Assembly: GCA_950295325.1 (NCBI GenBank)
Contig: OX485803.1
Location: forward strand, 59,971,554-60,031,553
Source: Polytrichum commune
Lineage: Eukaryota; Streptophyta; Polytrichopsida; Polytrichales; Polytrichaceae
DNA: 60,000 nt
Direction of reading: 5' to 3'
Shown: positions 25,101 to 36,167 of the stretch, piece after piece
Numbering within the stretch: position 1 is the stretch's first letter
How the letters are laid out: each line of letters opens with the position of its first letter
Translations under genes and position numbers: made by a program
Notes under the pieces: model-generated
Told to the model about the DNA's origin: nothing
Seen by the model: only the letters and a program-made list of their open reading frames with translations
The model's database searches: none

Positions 25101-25875
25101 GCCCTGGGTAGCAATCAGGGTTTCTCACAAATTTCTCAAGGCCAAAGCTTGGGGGTGGACGGTCAGATATGAGGTAAATGAGCATATACATTTATGTAAG
25201 CTCTGTGCAACCCAGGCAGTGACCCATTTCCAATCCCAAAAACAAATGTGCAATGCTCCGAAGAGGAACGGAGGAGGCACATGTTGCTCCTCGCCACTTG
25301 TGGACAGATGGGTGAAGGATTGCGTGGTTGGAAATGAACGAGTGAGTAAGCCAGCTTACCTGAGAATTGGCCAGCAACACGGGTGATGGGTCGAACAACG
25401 TGGTGGGGCTCAGGCCGGGCGGGATTGTCAAGTAGTCGCCTCCGCCGCCCATGGCGCGAGGATTCGGGAGATTTGGTGTGGGCCTGAACCTGCCGTTGGG
25501 GGGAGTGCCGGCTGGCCTAGGGGCCTTGCCTGCCTCCGCCTCCAGCCCTTCCGCATTGGCCGATCCTCTCGCTGCCAATCTCTCCGCGAAGCTCCCTCGC
25601 GCTGGGGACCTGCGCCCGTCGCTGTCCTCCAACACGGCCGCCTGGGGAGACAGGGCACCTGCCAGGAGGTGCGAGAACGACTTCATTTCCTGCTCCGACT
25701 CTTGCTCGTTCAAGAAACTGGACGCGATGGTCATGGGGCTGTCGGCTTTCAGATGTTGCTGTTGCTGCCCGCTCATGGATGATGACGAAGGCTGAGGGCG
25801 CGACGGAGTGGGCTTCAGCATGCCTCCTATGTCCCCCGAACTGCTGGTCGTCACCCCGGATTGCTCCCCTTCCAT
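22154..25875 (-). CDS. Group I WRKY transcription factor, six exons
   Basis: Nuclear DNA-binding regulator; WRKY proteins bind W-boxes (TTGACC/T), and group I members related to Arabidopsis WRKY33 control defence and stress genes. Exons (high to low): 25875-25360, 24704-24516, 24118-23590, 23322-23226, 23052-22894, 22694-22154. All introns are GT-AG and the joined frame is 676 residues. Seen: a Gln-rich stretch (about 236-265), the N-terminal WRKYGQK at 323-329 with zinc ligands C343, C348, H371, H373; an acidic exon (413-441), a basic KRRKR (442-446), probably a nuclear signal; the C-terminal WRKYGQK at 482-488 with C502, C507, H531, H533. The last intron splits Arg497 at the family's standard position. 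SP dipeptides at residues 46, 76, 90, 156, 164 and 176, with the [10 protein letters not shown] block (148-157), resemble the MAP-kinase-targeted SP cluster of WRKY33-type proteins. An in-frame TGA lies just upstream, fixing the start. The exon 2 donor (CTG/GTACTT) is the least certain boundary. The exact orthologue is not assigned. Confidence 0.95.
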
Positions 25876-25878
25876 CAC

Positions 25879-25950
25879 TCACATAGGCAAACGCCACCCG
25901 ACAATCTCCTCCGATGCTTCGCTTCCTTCACACGCACTCATACGCCGCAT
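25879..25950 (-). promoter_or_regulatory. Upstream ORF in frame with the WRKY start
   Basis: Reading down from 25950, a 23-codon ORF (MRRMSACEGS... ending WRLPM) stops at TGA (25881-25879). A single GTG codon follows, then the WRKY ATG at 25875, in the same frame. The last codon before the stop is ATG, so there is also a minimal AUG-stop element (25884-25879). If the transcript starts upstream, as the CT-rich tract near 26264 suggests, scanning ribosomes would meet these first. Known uORFs of this kind lower translation of the main frame; that role here is inferred. Confidence 0.5.
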
Positions 25951-26072
25951 GTAATCCCTCTCTACAAACACAGCCACGCCATTCACCACGCACAGCGTTT
26001 AGTATCAGTACCACCCAACAAGCGAGCGTTACAGCCCTGTTGCAAAGAGCGCCGCCCGAAGAGATAAAAGGT

Positions 26073-26078
26073 TTGACT
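26073..26078 (+). promoter_or_regulatory. W-box (TTGACT)
   Basis: TTGACT lies about 200 bp upstream of the WRKY start codon, on the strand opposite the gene. W-boxes are the binding sites of WRKY proteins, and WRKY33-type genes are known to be autoregulated through them. A second one, on the gene strand, is at 27371-27376 (AGTCAA on plus). The motif is short, so occurrence by chance is possible. If the transcript starts upstream, this copy is in the 5' UTR. Confidence 0.4.
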
Positions 26079-26260
26079 TCCTCCCGACTTCCTAAAAGGC
26101 GCCAACAATCGCTCACAAAAACCAGCAATTTCAACGCAATTAGGGTGGAGCAGCAAGAATCCCATCAAAAGCTCACGGGAGCGTTGTGAGAGCGGTGCGA
26201 GATGGGTTCAGACGAAATGAGAGTTGTGATATACGAGTGAAGACCAGCTACAACCGGACG

Positions 26261-26263
<3 letters not shown>

Positions 26264-26296
<33 letters not shown>
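26264..26296. repeat. GA/CT microsatellite in the WRKY 5' region
   Basis: About 16 GA units on plus, hence CT on the gene strand, about 390 bp before the start codon. CT-rich tracts are common around plant transcription starts and in 5' UTRs, so it may mark the leader or core promoter. The plus-strand frame that reads RERERE through it (26186-26884) is a by-product. Confidence 0.85.
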
Positions 26297-26299
<3 letters not shown>

Positions 26300-27293
26300 T
26301 CCCTAAATACCTATTCCATGTACTCAGAACCCAGCCTAGGCCGCCCTAACACCCCTTCAATCCGACAAAGAATAAATGCGTGTTTGTCACCGGAACCGAC
26401 AATTAGAGGCTCGATATATCTCTATATTTCTACACATAGAGAAAATAAATCTCATTTAGAATTTAGGCATTCAAGGTCGTATTCCTCGTGCCCCGGGAAG
26501 AGGAAGATGAGAGAACCCATGAGAGGAGGTCGAGGGCGGCGGGGGCTGGGGGGTGGGTGGGGCGGCATGCACGCACGCTCTGTATCCCCCAATCATCAAC
26601 CTGAACCCAAACCTCCTACCGACAAGACAAATCAATTCGTCGGAGAGCAAACTCCGCATTCTTTCCATCGTACAGCCAAACCTGGAATCCCAAGTCCGCG
26701 AATCCGGACACCCGGAGCCCAATTGCTTAACCCTCCCCCTCAACCACTACTACTAACTAACTACCCACCCATCCGTATCAAAACCACCCCAACCAAAAAA
26801 ACTGGGCTGCAAACACAACATACAAAAACACCCCCTCCGTACCTCCCCAGCTGCTCACCACTGCATAATTTTGCATCCACATAAACCCATAAACCTACCC
26901 CAACCCCCGAATTTGGCATCCCATAGACAAAACACCTGCAGCAGACTCGAGGGACCCGACGAATGCTGATTGATGATGATGATGACGACGACGATGATGC
27001 CCCAGCTTACCAGCTCGCTCGCTCTCTCCACTCCCAAACTCCAGCTTACGCTCCAAGCTTGCAGCTTTGCTCTCCAGTACTGAATGCCTCAGTGACTCCC
27101 TTCTCTCCCCCTCGCTCGCTCCCCTTTACTCACTCTCCCCTAAACCCTTGGGTGGTGCCTTGGCGCCCCAGTTTTCATGTGCACGCGTGCACCCCCTCCC
27201 CTCCGTGCCTGCGTGCCTGGCTTCCAAGTGCTGCGAAACAACAAAAGAGTAGGGGCTGGGGGCGGGCAGCAGCACAAGGCCCCAGCAAGCGAT

Positions 27294-27325
<32 letters not shown>

Positions 27326-27626
27326 CAGCAGCAGCAGCAGCCCCTAGCGAGCGACGCCGAGAGTGGATCCAGTCAACCACGGCAGCCTCCCCACACGTTC
27401 ACTCGCCAGCAGCAGCCCCCCTGCCACCTGCCCATGACTAACTTCACTTCACTTCACTTCACTTCATCACCCGCTCCCTCACTCCCTTACTCACTCACTC
27501 ACTCACTCACTCATTTCCCAACTCCTCCTTAATTACTCCCTCCCTCCCTCCCTCCTTCCTTCCAGTTCACACCTCACTTGCTCACCCCCTCACCTTGCCA
27601 GAGTGGAAAGTTAAAAGCCACCCTCA
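26297..27626. other. Pyrimidine-rich upstream region with serial microsatellites
   Basis: No gene is seen. From about 26.9 kb the plus strand is strongly C/T-rich and holds a chain of simple repeats: GAT/GAC at about 26968-27000, CCAG at about 27294-27322, CAG at about 27325-27341, CACTT at about 27439-27466, CTCA at about 27482-27512 and CTCC at about 27536-27558. TATA-like sequence on the gene strand occurs at about 26412-26430 (ATATAGAGATATAT). The open frames here (26186-26884, 26963-27532) are low-complexity and not supported as proteins. Confidence 0.6.
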
Positions 27627-28200
27627 CTCGCGTCACTGCTTGTGACACCCCCCCCCCTTCCTCAACCTTTACTTGCGTCACTGCTTGTGACACCCCCCCC
27701 CTTCCTCAACCTTTACTTGCGTCACTGCTTGTGACCACCCCCCCCCTTCCTCAACCTTTACTTGCGTCACTGCTTGTGACCACCCCCCCCCCTTCCTCAA
27801 CCTTCACTTGCGTCACTGCTTGTGACCCCCCCCCCTTCCTCAACCTTTACTTGCGTCACTGCTTGTGACACCCCCCCCCTTCCTCAACCTTTACTTGCGT
27901 CACTGCTTGTGACCACCCCCCCCCCTTCCTCAACCTTTACTTGCGTCACTGCTTGTGACACCCCCCCCTTCCTCAACCTTTACTTGCGTCACTGCTTGTG
28001 ACCACCCCCCCCCCCTTCCTCAACCTTTACTTGCGTCACTGCTTGTGACACCCCCCCCCCTTCCTCAACCTTTACTTGCGTCACTGCTTGTGACCACCCC
28101 CCCCCCCTTCCTCAACCTTCACTTGCGTCACTGCTTGTGACCCCCCCCCCTTCCTCAACCTTCACTTGTGTCACTGCTTGTGACCACCCCCCCCCCCTTC
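27627..28200. repeat. Minisatellite, 13 units of about 45 bp
   Basis: Each unit reads ACTTGCGTCACTGCTTGTGA, then a run of 7-11 C (often after CA), then TTCCTCAACCTT. GCTTGTGAC occurs 13 times at 43-46 bp spacing. Every unit contains the perfect inverted repeat GTCAC-TGCTT-GTGAC, and all but the last a CGTCA (TGACG on the gene strand, the core bound by TGA-type bZIP factors). The array lies about 1.75-2.3 kb upstream of the WRKY start codon. Unit differences are mostly in C-run length. Confidence 0.95.
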
Positions 28201-28260
28201 TCATCTGGTTCCCTTTCACCTTGCTCACCGTACCTCTCGTCCATGCAACATCAAAACTTG

Positions 28261-28814
28261 GCCTCCTATAGGTTTGTTGCCGGTTCATCTCAAATGATCT
28301 TGGGTTCACTGATTTGGAATCTTTACAACTGATTCTAGTGTCAAATCTAACTTCAAGAAAAAGTAAACCTTCGGGTTGCATATTGCTTCAAGGTTTTTTT
28401 TTATGTTGGATGAATGAGAGGTACGCTCGTATACGATAGTTCCCTCACTGCTAGTTTGGGGCACTTTAGATGGGGGTCCAGCACAATGGAGCAATCCTAT
28501 TGGCTAATAGGTGTGAATTGGACTGGAGGCATTTAGTTGACCTCCTATAGGTTTGTTGCCAGTTCATCTCAAATGATCTCGAGTTCACTAATTTGGAATC
28601 TTTACAATCGATTTTCGTGTCAAATCAACTTCAAGAAAAAAGAAACCTTTGGGTTGCATACTACTTTGAGGTTTTTGTGTTGGATGAATGAGAGGTACGC
28701 TCGTATGTGATAGTTTCCTCGCTGCCAGTAAGGGGTGCTTTAGATGGGGTCCAGCACGATGGAGCAACCCTATTGGCCGATAGGTGTGAATTGGACTGGA
28801 GGCATTTAGTTGAG
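28261..28814. repeat. Two-copy tandem duplication of 278 bp
   Basis: A segment starting CCTCCTATAGGTTTGTTGCC (28262) is repeated from 28540 and includes TTCAAGAAAAA, GGTTGCATA, TGTTGGATGAATGAGAGGTA and GGTGTGAATTGGACTGGAGG in both. More distant single copies lie near 19265, 38890 and 42505. In this duplication the two halves are still highly similar, so it is recent relative to the dispersed copies. Confidence 0.88.
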
Positions 28815-30224
28815 GGTCCAAGACCAAGACAAGTCGAAGTGAATAAGGTGTCTCCCACATGGCATCGTTCTGGAGGGCAAAAGCTTGAATGGTCCGAACC
28901 AAGAAACGAAGCTTGAAGGGGGGGCTCGTGTTTTGGAGAACCGTTTTGGAAGACGGGGTCCAAGTGAGGGTAAGCTTGGTTTAAGGGTTGAGTTTGCCTC
29001 AAATTGCTTCAAATTGGTCCATATGTTCTTGGACCATGGACCCCTATCTAAAGCGCCCATGAGGTAGACAAGGATCTCGTACCTAAGACCTACCATTGGG
29101 GGTATAGTATTAATCCTCTCTATAGAATCACTATTGATTCATATCAAATTGTTTTCAATAGAATGATTCGGGGTCTCCGATCCCGATTTAGGTCTTAAGT
29201 TATCTTTAAGAAGTAGTCTTCCGGCTCTACATAAGAATCAACAACAAAAAAATTCCCTCCCTATTGGTACGTGTTGTGAACATGTACCTGGTAGACAACC
29301 CTTGTTCGGTTTTCTTTTCTTATCAGGGCACCTATATTTGAGTGATATGTGGATTGGTGTGGCTCCAAGAACATATGCCAAACATACAAGTGTTTCAATA
29401 GGCTAGAATGCATGCTCCAAACATGATAATTGTTATGAGCTCAATATTGTCTTTAGTGTCACCAATTCTATTTGTCTTGCTCAATACTAATTGTAAACCA
29501 CTTGTGTAGTGTCACCAACTATAAATGTGAATCTAACATTATTTGTCACTTCTTGTAGAAATGTTTTGAGCATTATGATTTTACAATGTTGCAATCACTA
29601 TCACTACTAGTCATTTTTTATCCAAATTTCAATCATCCAAATCACAATATATTTCATTACATAAATGTTAGGGTGTAGATTATACCAAACTAAAAGTGGA
29701 TGATTAAAAATAAGTTGGGATGGCAGTAACTATAAATTTATTCATAAGAAGTGTCAGAAGAAAAGTTATTGCGGTGGCTTAAAATACCATGTGACACTAA
29801 ATACAATATGTAGTGTAGCATCTTCGTCATTGTCTACACTGTTTATGGTAGTTAGTGTCACTTAATTTTTGGAATTACCCAATGATATCATTTCTTACTA
29901 TATACTTCAATGCATACAAACAAAACAAAAAAAGGTGGTATGGATATTATACAACATTTTAAGAAAAAACTTTCATAAGTAACATTAGAAATAAAATGTT
30001 ATAATATTGTATAACCCTTAATAATAAGTGGCATATGAGTCCTTACAAAGACAGTGGTGACTAGGGTCTTCGACATTGTCTACATTGTTTGTGGTACTTA
30101 GTGTCACTTGTTTTTGCAAAGTGCACCATGCTATAATTTCTTATTCGAGATTATAGGCTTCATTGTTTTAAAACATCGCACAAATAAGTAGTTTGGACAA
30201 TTTAGAACATCAAAACTTCACTTA
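28815..30224. other. Intergenic DNA with MITE fragments
   Basis: No gene is seen. TTTAGTGTCAC-type ends occur around 29450-29520, 29800-29880 and 30075-30140, sometimes with TTTATGGTAGTTAGTGTCAC, marking decayed TA-type MITEs of the family seen at 54040 and 56930. The open frames at 28588-29096 run through the duplicated repeat and are not supported. Confidence 0.5.
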
Positions 30225-30748
30225 GGGTTGCTTTACACCTAGAGGCCGGGCCAATTCGTTGTGTAAGAGGCTCGAAATCTTCACTTGTGATTGGCCAAAA
30301 GGTTGAAATCGGTCCCAACCCTTTTACACCTAGAGGCCGGATCGATTTGGTGGTATGAATTTTTTATTCAAAAAATGCATGGTATGACATGGCCCGAGCT
30401 CATTGATTTGGGTGCACCCAAAATGGAAGGCCAATTCTTGGCCTCGGGGCCAATGTCAAATTTCAATTAAAATAAAAACTTATTAATAAAATAATATTTT
30501 TAGCGAACCATATCCATTGGATTATGTGAAAATATGAACGGCTATGTGCTAGATTATGTTAGATCCGTTGGATTATGCTAGATTTATTGAATCGGCCTAG
30601 CTTCTTGGTCTTAAGGCCTTTACATATGGGAAAATTGACCCCCATTATAATCTTATTATAATGTGTAGTTGAGGCCGACCTCCAACCCAAAAGGGGCTGA
30701 AATTTCATTCAAGGGGAATTGGCCCGGCCTCTAGGTGTAAAACGGCCC
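30225..30748. mobile_element. PIF/Harbinger-like MITE, TTA TSD
   Basis: 524 bp flanked by TTA (30222-30224 and 30749-30751). The left end GGGTTGCTTTACACCTAGAG and the reversed right end GGGCCGTTTTACACCTAGAG share about 30 bp with few mismatches, continuing into GCCGGGCCAATTC. A second internal copy of the end sequence (TTTTACACCTAGAGGCCGG) starts near 30320. There is no transposase. Confidence 0.9.
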
Positions 30749-31396
30749 TTAGTATAAACTCAAATTGTACATAAACCCTTACAATTTTATGTAACTCAGA
30801 ACAACTGGTGACTTGTAAGTCACCGCCCTCATCGTCTTGATCAAGACGAGTTTTAGAACATCCAACAAGAGGAACTCAAAGTCATGTTCTTTTTCCTTAA
30901 ACTCTTGACGTTCTTAGAAGTTTCATACTATTTGCATACTCTTTCTTTATAATGGATGGTGGTATGAAACCTTCGACAAACTCTCTCCAAGTTACTTTGT
31001 GTGGGTGTCAAGAAGTAGCATTGTCAAATGATCACATCTTCACGTATTTATGTATATTTTTTCAATTATAAAATTTTAAATAAAATATCTGAAAAATCAT
31101 CATAATCACAAATCCTTGTATTCTTAACTATATGAGGATAAGTTGATATTACATATGATATAGGCCAGTGAAAATTTGCGAGTATGGTATGATCTTGAAG
31201 TGATCAAATTGTTAAGATGCATGTAGAGTTGAAATGTGAGCACTTCAAGAGGTATGGGGGATATTCCTTCATGGAGAACCATAATCAAATTTTTGAAGAT
31301 GATAGGCAATTTCAATACCTATGTCTAAGAATATTTAACTTGTTAGCAAAATACAATCTTTTAAGTATTGCCAATCCATTTTGGGTCAATTGGACT

Positions 31397-31762
31397 AATA
31401 TTGGACTGCATCACTATTTAAATACCATTTGGGTATCTATAACAAGGATTTCACAAATTTTGATATCATTGCAGTGTGGTGTTTGAAGGCATTTTTGTTT
31501 TCTATATCACTTGGGTTTATAAACCACGCAAAGTCCATCAAACCTAGGTAAAATTATTGTAATATCAATGTTGATAAGGATGGTATTGACCCAAATAATG
31601 TTCAAGTATACAAAGTTTCTCTTACCTTGAACAAACTCACCAACAAATTATCAACAATTGGTCAGTATTGAATTTTTTTATACACACATGTAGGTGCTTT
31701 GATACCATTGTTGTTGTCGATTATCAATGCCTACGCGTCACCTAAATACCGGTCCAACATTG
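31397..31762 (-). mobile_element. Inverted relative of the 12821 MITE
   Basis: Read from the other strand, it starts CAATGTTGGACCGGTATTTA and continues GGTGACGCGTAGGCATTGAT, then TATCAAAGCACC, in the same order as the element at 12821. Its other end (AATATTGGACTGCATC on plus) is a decayed match to the expected inverted end. About 366 bp; no readable target duplication and no coding region. Confidence 0.65.
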
Positions 31763-31969
31763 ATCTACACGACATTTTAGGATGTTTAGACACTAAGGGA
31801 TTGAAAGAAGAACGATTGGTGTCTTCACCATTAACCGCTCATAGGTTTGAAGGATTGTTGTAGAGTGAAACAAGGACTCTAGCTTGGGTACTTAGTTTGT
31901 TCCACATCCTTAATGAGAACTAAAACGAGGAGAAAACTTGTCCACTCCATCCATTTGTTGTGACTTGTA

Positions 31970-32602
31970 CCTTGCAACTCATGACGAGAGATTGCATAAA
32001 CAAATCATTATGGTTGCGAACCGGAGGTTTTGGTTGTGGCTTGTGAATTCTTTTTGATACCCTAAAACCTTTGGTTGACAACGGAATCATTTATTCTGAC
32101 ATTTCCTCATCGTGAGTTGCAATAAAACAAGTTGCAACAGATGGTTGCAACGGACAAGTATTTCCTTAGTGTAACTTACATGTATATATTGGCAATTTGT
32201 CATTATAAGTCCTCCGGTTTTGTATAGTAAACAAACTTCAATACTTTAATGGGAAGTAAGGTAGGAGCAGTCGATGTTGTTGTTGGTGATGTTGTTGAAC
32301 CTTGCAACTCACGACAAGAAATTGCATAAACAAAACATTATGGTTGCAAATTGGAGGATCATGGTTGTGGTTTGTGAATTTCTTTCTTGATACCCTAACC
32401 TCTGGTCGATAACCGGAATGATTGATTATGACATTTTCTCACCACGAGTTGCAATAAACAAGTTACAACAGATGGTTGCAATGGACAAACATTTCCTTAG
32501 TTATAACTCGCATGAATATATTGGCAACTTGTCACTACAAGCTCTCCGGTGTTGTATAGTAAACAAACTTCAAAACTTTGATGGGAAGTAAGGTAGGAGC
32601 AG
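31970..32602. repeat. Two-copy tandem duplication of about 330 bp
   Basis: The segment from CCTTGCAACTCATGACGAGA (31970) recurs from 32300, through CATTATGGTTGC, TTGATACCCTAA, ACAGATGGTTGCAA and GGGAAGTAAGGTAGGAGCAG. Within each copy TTGCAACTC near the start is matched by an inverted GAGTTGCAA about 130 bp later, so each unit can fold back. The second copy ends in a short CAG/CTG-rich run (about 32599-32617). Confidence 0.82.
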
Positions 32603-32617
32603 CAGCTGCTGCTGCTG

Positions 32618-35440
32618 CCGAGCTTATCCCCTCCCCATGAGCTTTGCATTGATGGGGGAGGTCGACTCGATGTTGGTAGACAACAACTCATTAACCTACA
32701 CAAGTGAGGCCGACCTTTAAACCATCACCATTCATCACCTCCACCATGCATCTTGGAAGATTAGTCGCGGGAGGGACAACCGGAATTAACAAGCCATTTT
32801 GTACGACAAATGTTGGGCTAGTTCGTAGCGAGGCAATCACGCCCCAATCATAAGCGCCCACGGAAAGAGATGGAGGTTTTGCACCCCAACGTCCTTACTA
32901 CAAACCATCGCCAACGCCAATGCCAATGTCAATGTCCCGGAGTTGCTATTCGGTAGAACTTAGGTGCCGGTATACAAAGCTCACGATTAATGAAGGACAC
33001 TCGAATTCGCTTGTACATACTACATGCTTTGTTCTCGGGGAGGTCACTCCCTCTTATATTAATGCATACACGTGCGCTCAAGACCTATTTATCGGGGGGC
33101 TATTTACGTTGCATAAAAGATTTTAAGGTATGGTATTTTCCAAATAAAGGTAAATGCTTGTATTTTAATACACCCTATCAAGATTTTTTGGGGGGGGGGA
33201 GGGGGGGGACTATTGAAAATTACCCTATTTTACTTATATTGCCAAAGAGAATTGGAAAGAAGATTGCAATTCAAATAACTCGCTGAAAATTTCCCTCCTG
33301 GCACGGAGGTATTGAACATTAACTCCGCATTGGATACGTTGGTTCGGTAATGTTCAAGCCAGCTAGCATGCAAAGTCATCCATCCAAGCTTTTTCAACAT
33401 AACATTACCTTTTTCGTCCATTAGCACAGACCCTACCCTAGACCCGCTACCTTTAGTAATTGTTTCCACGTTATTTTACATGTGCTGACTAAGTAAAAGA
33501 GGCCATTATATGTGATGGTATTTTATATGTAAACATGTTTCACTATTTTAAAACCCCCTATATTATATGTACATTTTTTGCAAAATTCATCTACAATGAA
33601 TATATCAAACCTTATTTTTTATCGCATGTTATTTCTACGATTTTTGCCAATGACCTCCCCGGCAAAAAGTCTCAATTGGTGCCACTTCGAAGTTGGCATC
33701 GACCGGTGTACATTTGTGTATACCTACACTTGCTTACAAATCCCCGGGTATTTCGCCCTGTCCTATACATGCACACATTATTATCTCTCGCACTTGTTAA
33801 GCAAGCTACCATCACTCATGTAGTAGGGTGGTATGCGGTTTATTTGGTCCATTCTTCATGGTCTCCAACTATTACTTTGGTTTATATTTATGCAACGAAA
33901 GGTTGTGTTGCATTAGCACGTCTAGTATGAACCATCATTAAAAAAACATATTGAAAATTAAACTTCCCCTTATTTAGTTATGGTTATTGGAAGTGCATGT
34001 TTGTTGATTCCTTGGCTGAATCTATAAGTCAAGTCGATTGTGTTCGCTATTGAGTATGGAGTAGTTGATAGTATGGAGAATTTGAAGACATAGTCCAATC
34101 TCTTTCACACATGTGTTTTTATGGTGTTTGTTCTTTGATTCTCACCGAACCACACCCCAATCACATGTAGGTGTCCGATTAAGAAAGGTACTTGAATAAC
34201 GCTTATGTATCTTATTGCGAGTCGGTGGCACAAGTCATTTGTAGACAATTCGCACATGTAGTGGTTGGGTCAAGCATTTTGATTGACATGTCTATTCTTG
34301 ATTGGATACGAGGAGATACTTTATCGCCTGTAATTGACAACCTTGTCATGGCATGACCACTGCATCCAGTACTGGACACATGTCGCATTGCCATAGGTTA
34401 TAGTAGGCACCCAATTCCAACCCCGCCACTACCATTATGTGGTACTGCCACCCCACTACCACATGTGACATGGCTCCTTCCATCTGTTCCCTAGTTCATG
34501 ATACCAATCGTTTGTGGACCCATAATTGGTCACTCATCCAAGTGGAGAGCATAACACTTCCAACCATTTTCATGTGTTTTTCTATGCACACAAAGAGCAC
34601 TTCAACCCTAACTTTGGGTATATGTTCATGAGGATAAATGTTATGCTCCATAAATGGTTGGCATAGGTGGATAGTCTCACTACTAACACAAATTGCCATC
34701 CAATCTCCTCTTGGGCTCTCATTGGTTATGTAGTTCATAGTGAACAATTAAATGTTGTTGGGGCTTACATTGGTTGTGAGGTAATTTCTTCTTACAAACC
34801 TAGTCATAATTCCATGTTTTCTATTGAAGAAATAAAATCATGCTCTTTATGATTGCTTATGGTTTGACCTTCAAGAGCAATCATGTGGCTTTCTATCCAT
34901 GCATAGAGCACTTTGTCCATAACCTCTTGTTTTTGTCTATGGGCATACCGACTATGCCCCCTTAAATCATTTTGAGTATGTGAATGCTTTTGTTGCTACT
35001 ACAACTCCTCATCCATTCTCCTCTCACCAATCATGTAGTCCATAGTAAAGCAATCAAAATTGGTTGGGACTGACATTGTTTGCGAGGTAATCATCGTTGC
35101 AAGCCTAGTATGCATGTCATGTTTTATTTTGTTTCAAAAGTGAATGAAATCCCGCTACTCTTATGATGTCATGTGGTGTGACCTTTTTACAATACATAAC
35201 TAGTTGGAAGATGTGAATTGTCTTATTGCTACCGCAACTCATCATCCACTCTCCTCTCACCACCTGTGGTAGACAAACCCATTTCCAATAACCGCCCTAA
35301 TCATAATATAGAGAGTGCCCTAAAGCCGTGAAGTTCTACACATGTAGCTCTCATTTTGTAATTTAGAATGTTGGAAATACATAGTGACCATGTGAGAGAG
35401 GAGTCATAGCCGTTTAGGAGTTGAGCAGGATGAAAAAAAT
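32618..35440. other. Intergenic DNA, no gene seen
   Basis: No supported gene. It contains G runs at about 33189-33208, an inverted copy of the ACACATGTG-TCTAATCGGAC dispersed repeat near 34085-34190, and paired phrases such as CTCCTCTCACCA(A/C) and 'atagtaaagcaatcaaaattggttgg' near 35020-35080 and 35715-35740 that suggest old duplications. The open frames at 33535-33930, 34212-34394 and 34496-34747 have no protein-like features. Confidence 0.45.
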
Positions 35441-35476
35441 ACAATCAATACAATCAATACAATCAATACAATCAAG
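35441..35476. repeat. 9-bp tandem repeat, four units
   Basis: ACAATCAAT is repeated four times; the last unit ends AAG. It is a simple repeat with no associated gene. Confidence 0.85.
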
Positions 35477-35769
35477 TTTCGTCTCCTAGTTATCAAAAAC
35501 GGGTTGATCTATGCTATGAATATGGGTTGGAAGAGAGATTTGCCTATGAAATTTCAATGCTTTAATATGAATCATGTTATTTTTTTCCTTTTGTTAAACG
35601 TCGTAATATCAATTCCCAAGCTTGTGCAAAATTGCTCTAGTACCACACATGTACCACACTTATGCGAAATTGCTTAGGCTATAAGAAATGGGCATGTCTA
35701 ACTTTAACAATCCATAGTAAAGCCATCAAAATTGGTTAGAACTAACTCCATTATTTGTGAGATAACTTA

Positions 35770-36167
35770 AAGCCGGTTCAACGTGGGGTCCCAAGTGCCA
35801 CTCACGTTAGCAAAGTCCCAACATGAAGGCAAAGTCCCAACTTTTGAGCCTCAAGAAACTATTAAACTATGGTTAACTATCATTAAAGTCGAATTTCTCT
35901 TGATTGTTTTATGCAAAAAAAATGGCGGGACTTGAGGTGAGAGTTGGGTTTAGCTTTTTGCTCGACCCATTTCTCAACACAAGAGTCCCAAGCCTCACCT
36001 CCAAAAAGTGTTGCCATGTGGACATCCATGTCATAATTGAGACTTAAGAACTTGGGACCCCATGTGAAGTGGTGAGTCCCAACTTCCATGCTCTCAATGG
36101 CTGAGATTGCACGGATTGACCTCAAGGGACTTGGGACGTGGGACTTGGGACCCGTGTGAACCGGCCC
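35770..36167. mobile_element. PIF/Harbinger-like MITE, TTA TSD
   Basis: 398 bp flanked by TTA (35767-35769 and 36168-36170). The left end AAGCCGGTTCAACGTGGGGT and the reversed right end GGGCCGGTTCACACGGGTCC are imperfect inverted repeats, followed by CCCAAGT. The minus-strand open frame at 35883-36125 lies inside the element, resembles no transposase and is not called as a gene. Confidence 0.85.

Noticed and set aside
25451-25897. ORFs antisense to or in another frame of WRKY exon 1
   Set aside because: GC-rich coding sequence commonly leaves alternative frames open; the WRKY frame explains the conservation-like motifs.
26186-26884. 232-codon plus-strand ORF with an Arg-Glu repeat
   Set aside because: It runs antisense through the WRKY leader and translates a GA microsatellite; the remainder is low-complexity Pro/Thr/Arg.
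26963-27532. 189-codon plus-strand ORF
   Set aside because: It is made of successive microsatellites (Asp, Gln, Ser-Leu-Thr-His runs); there is no conserved motif.
27627-28200. CRISPR-like array
   Set aside because: Direct adjacent units without unique spacers, in a plant genomic context; it is a minisatellite.
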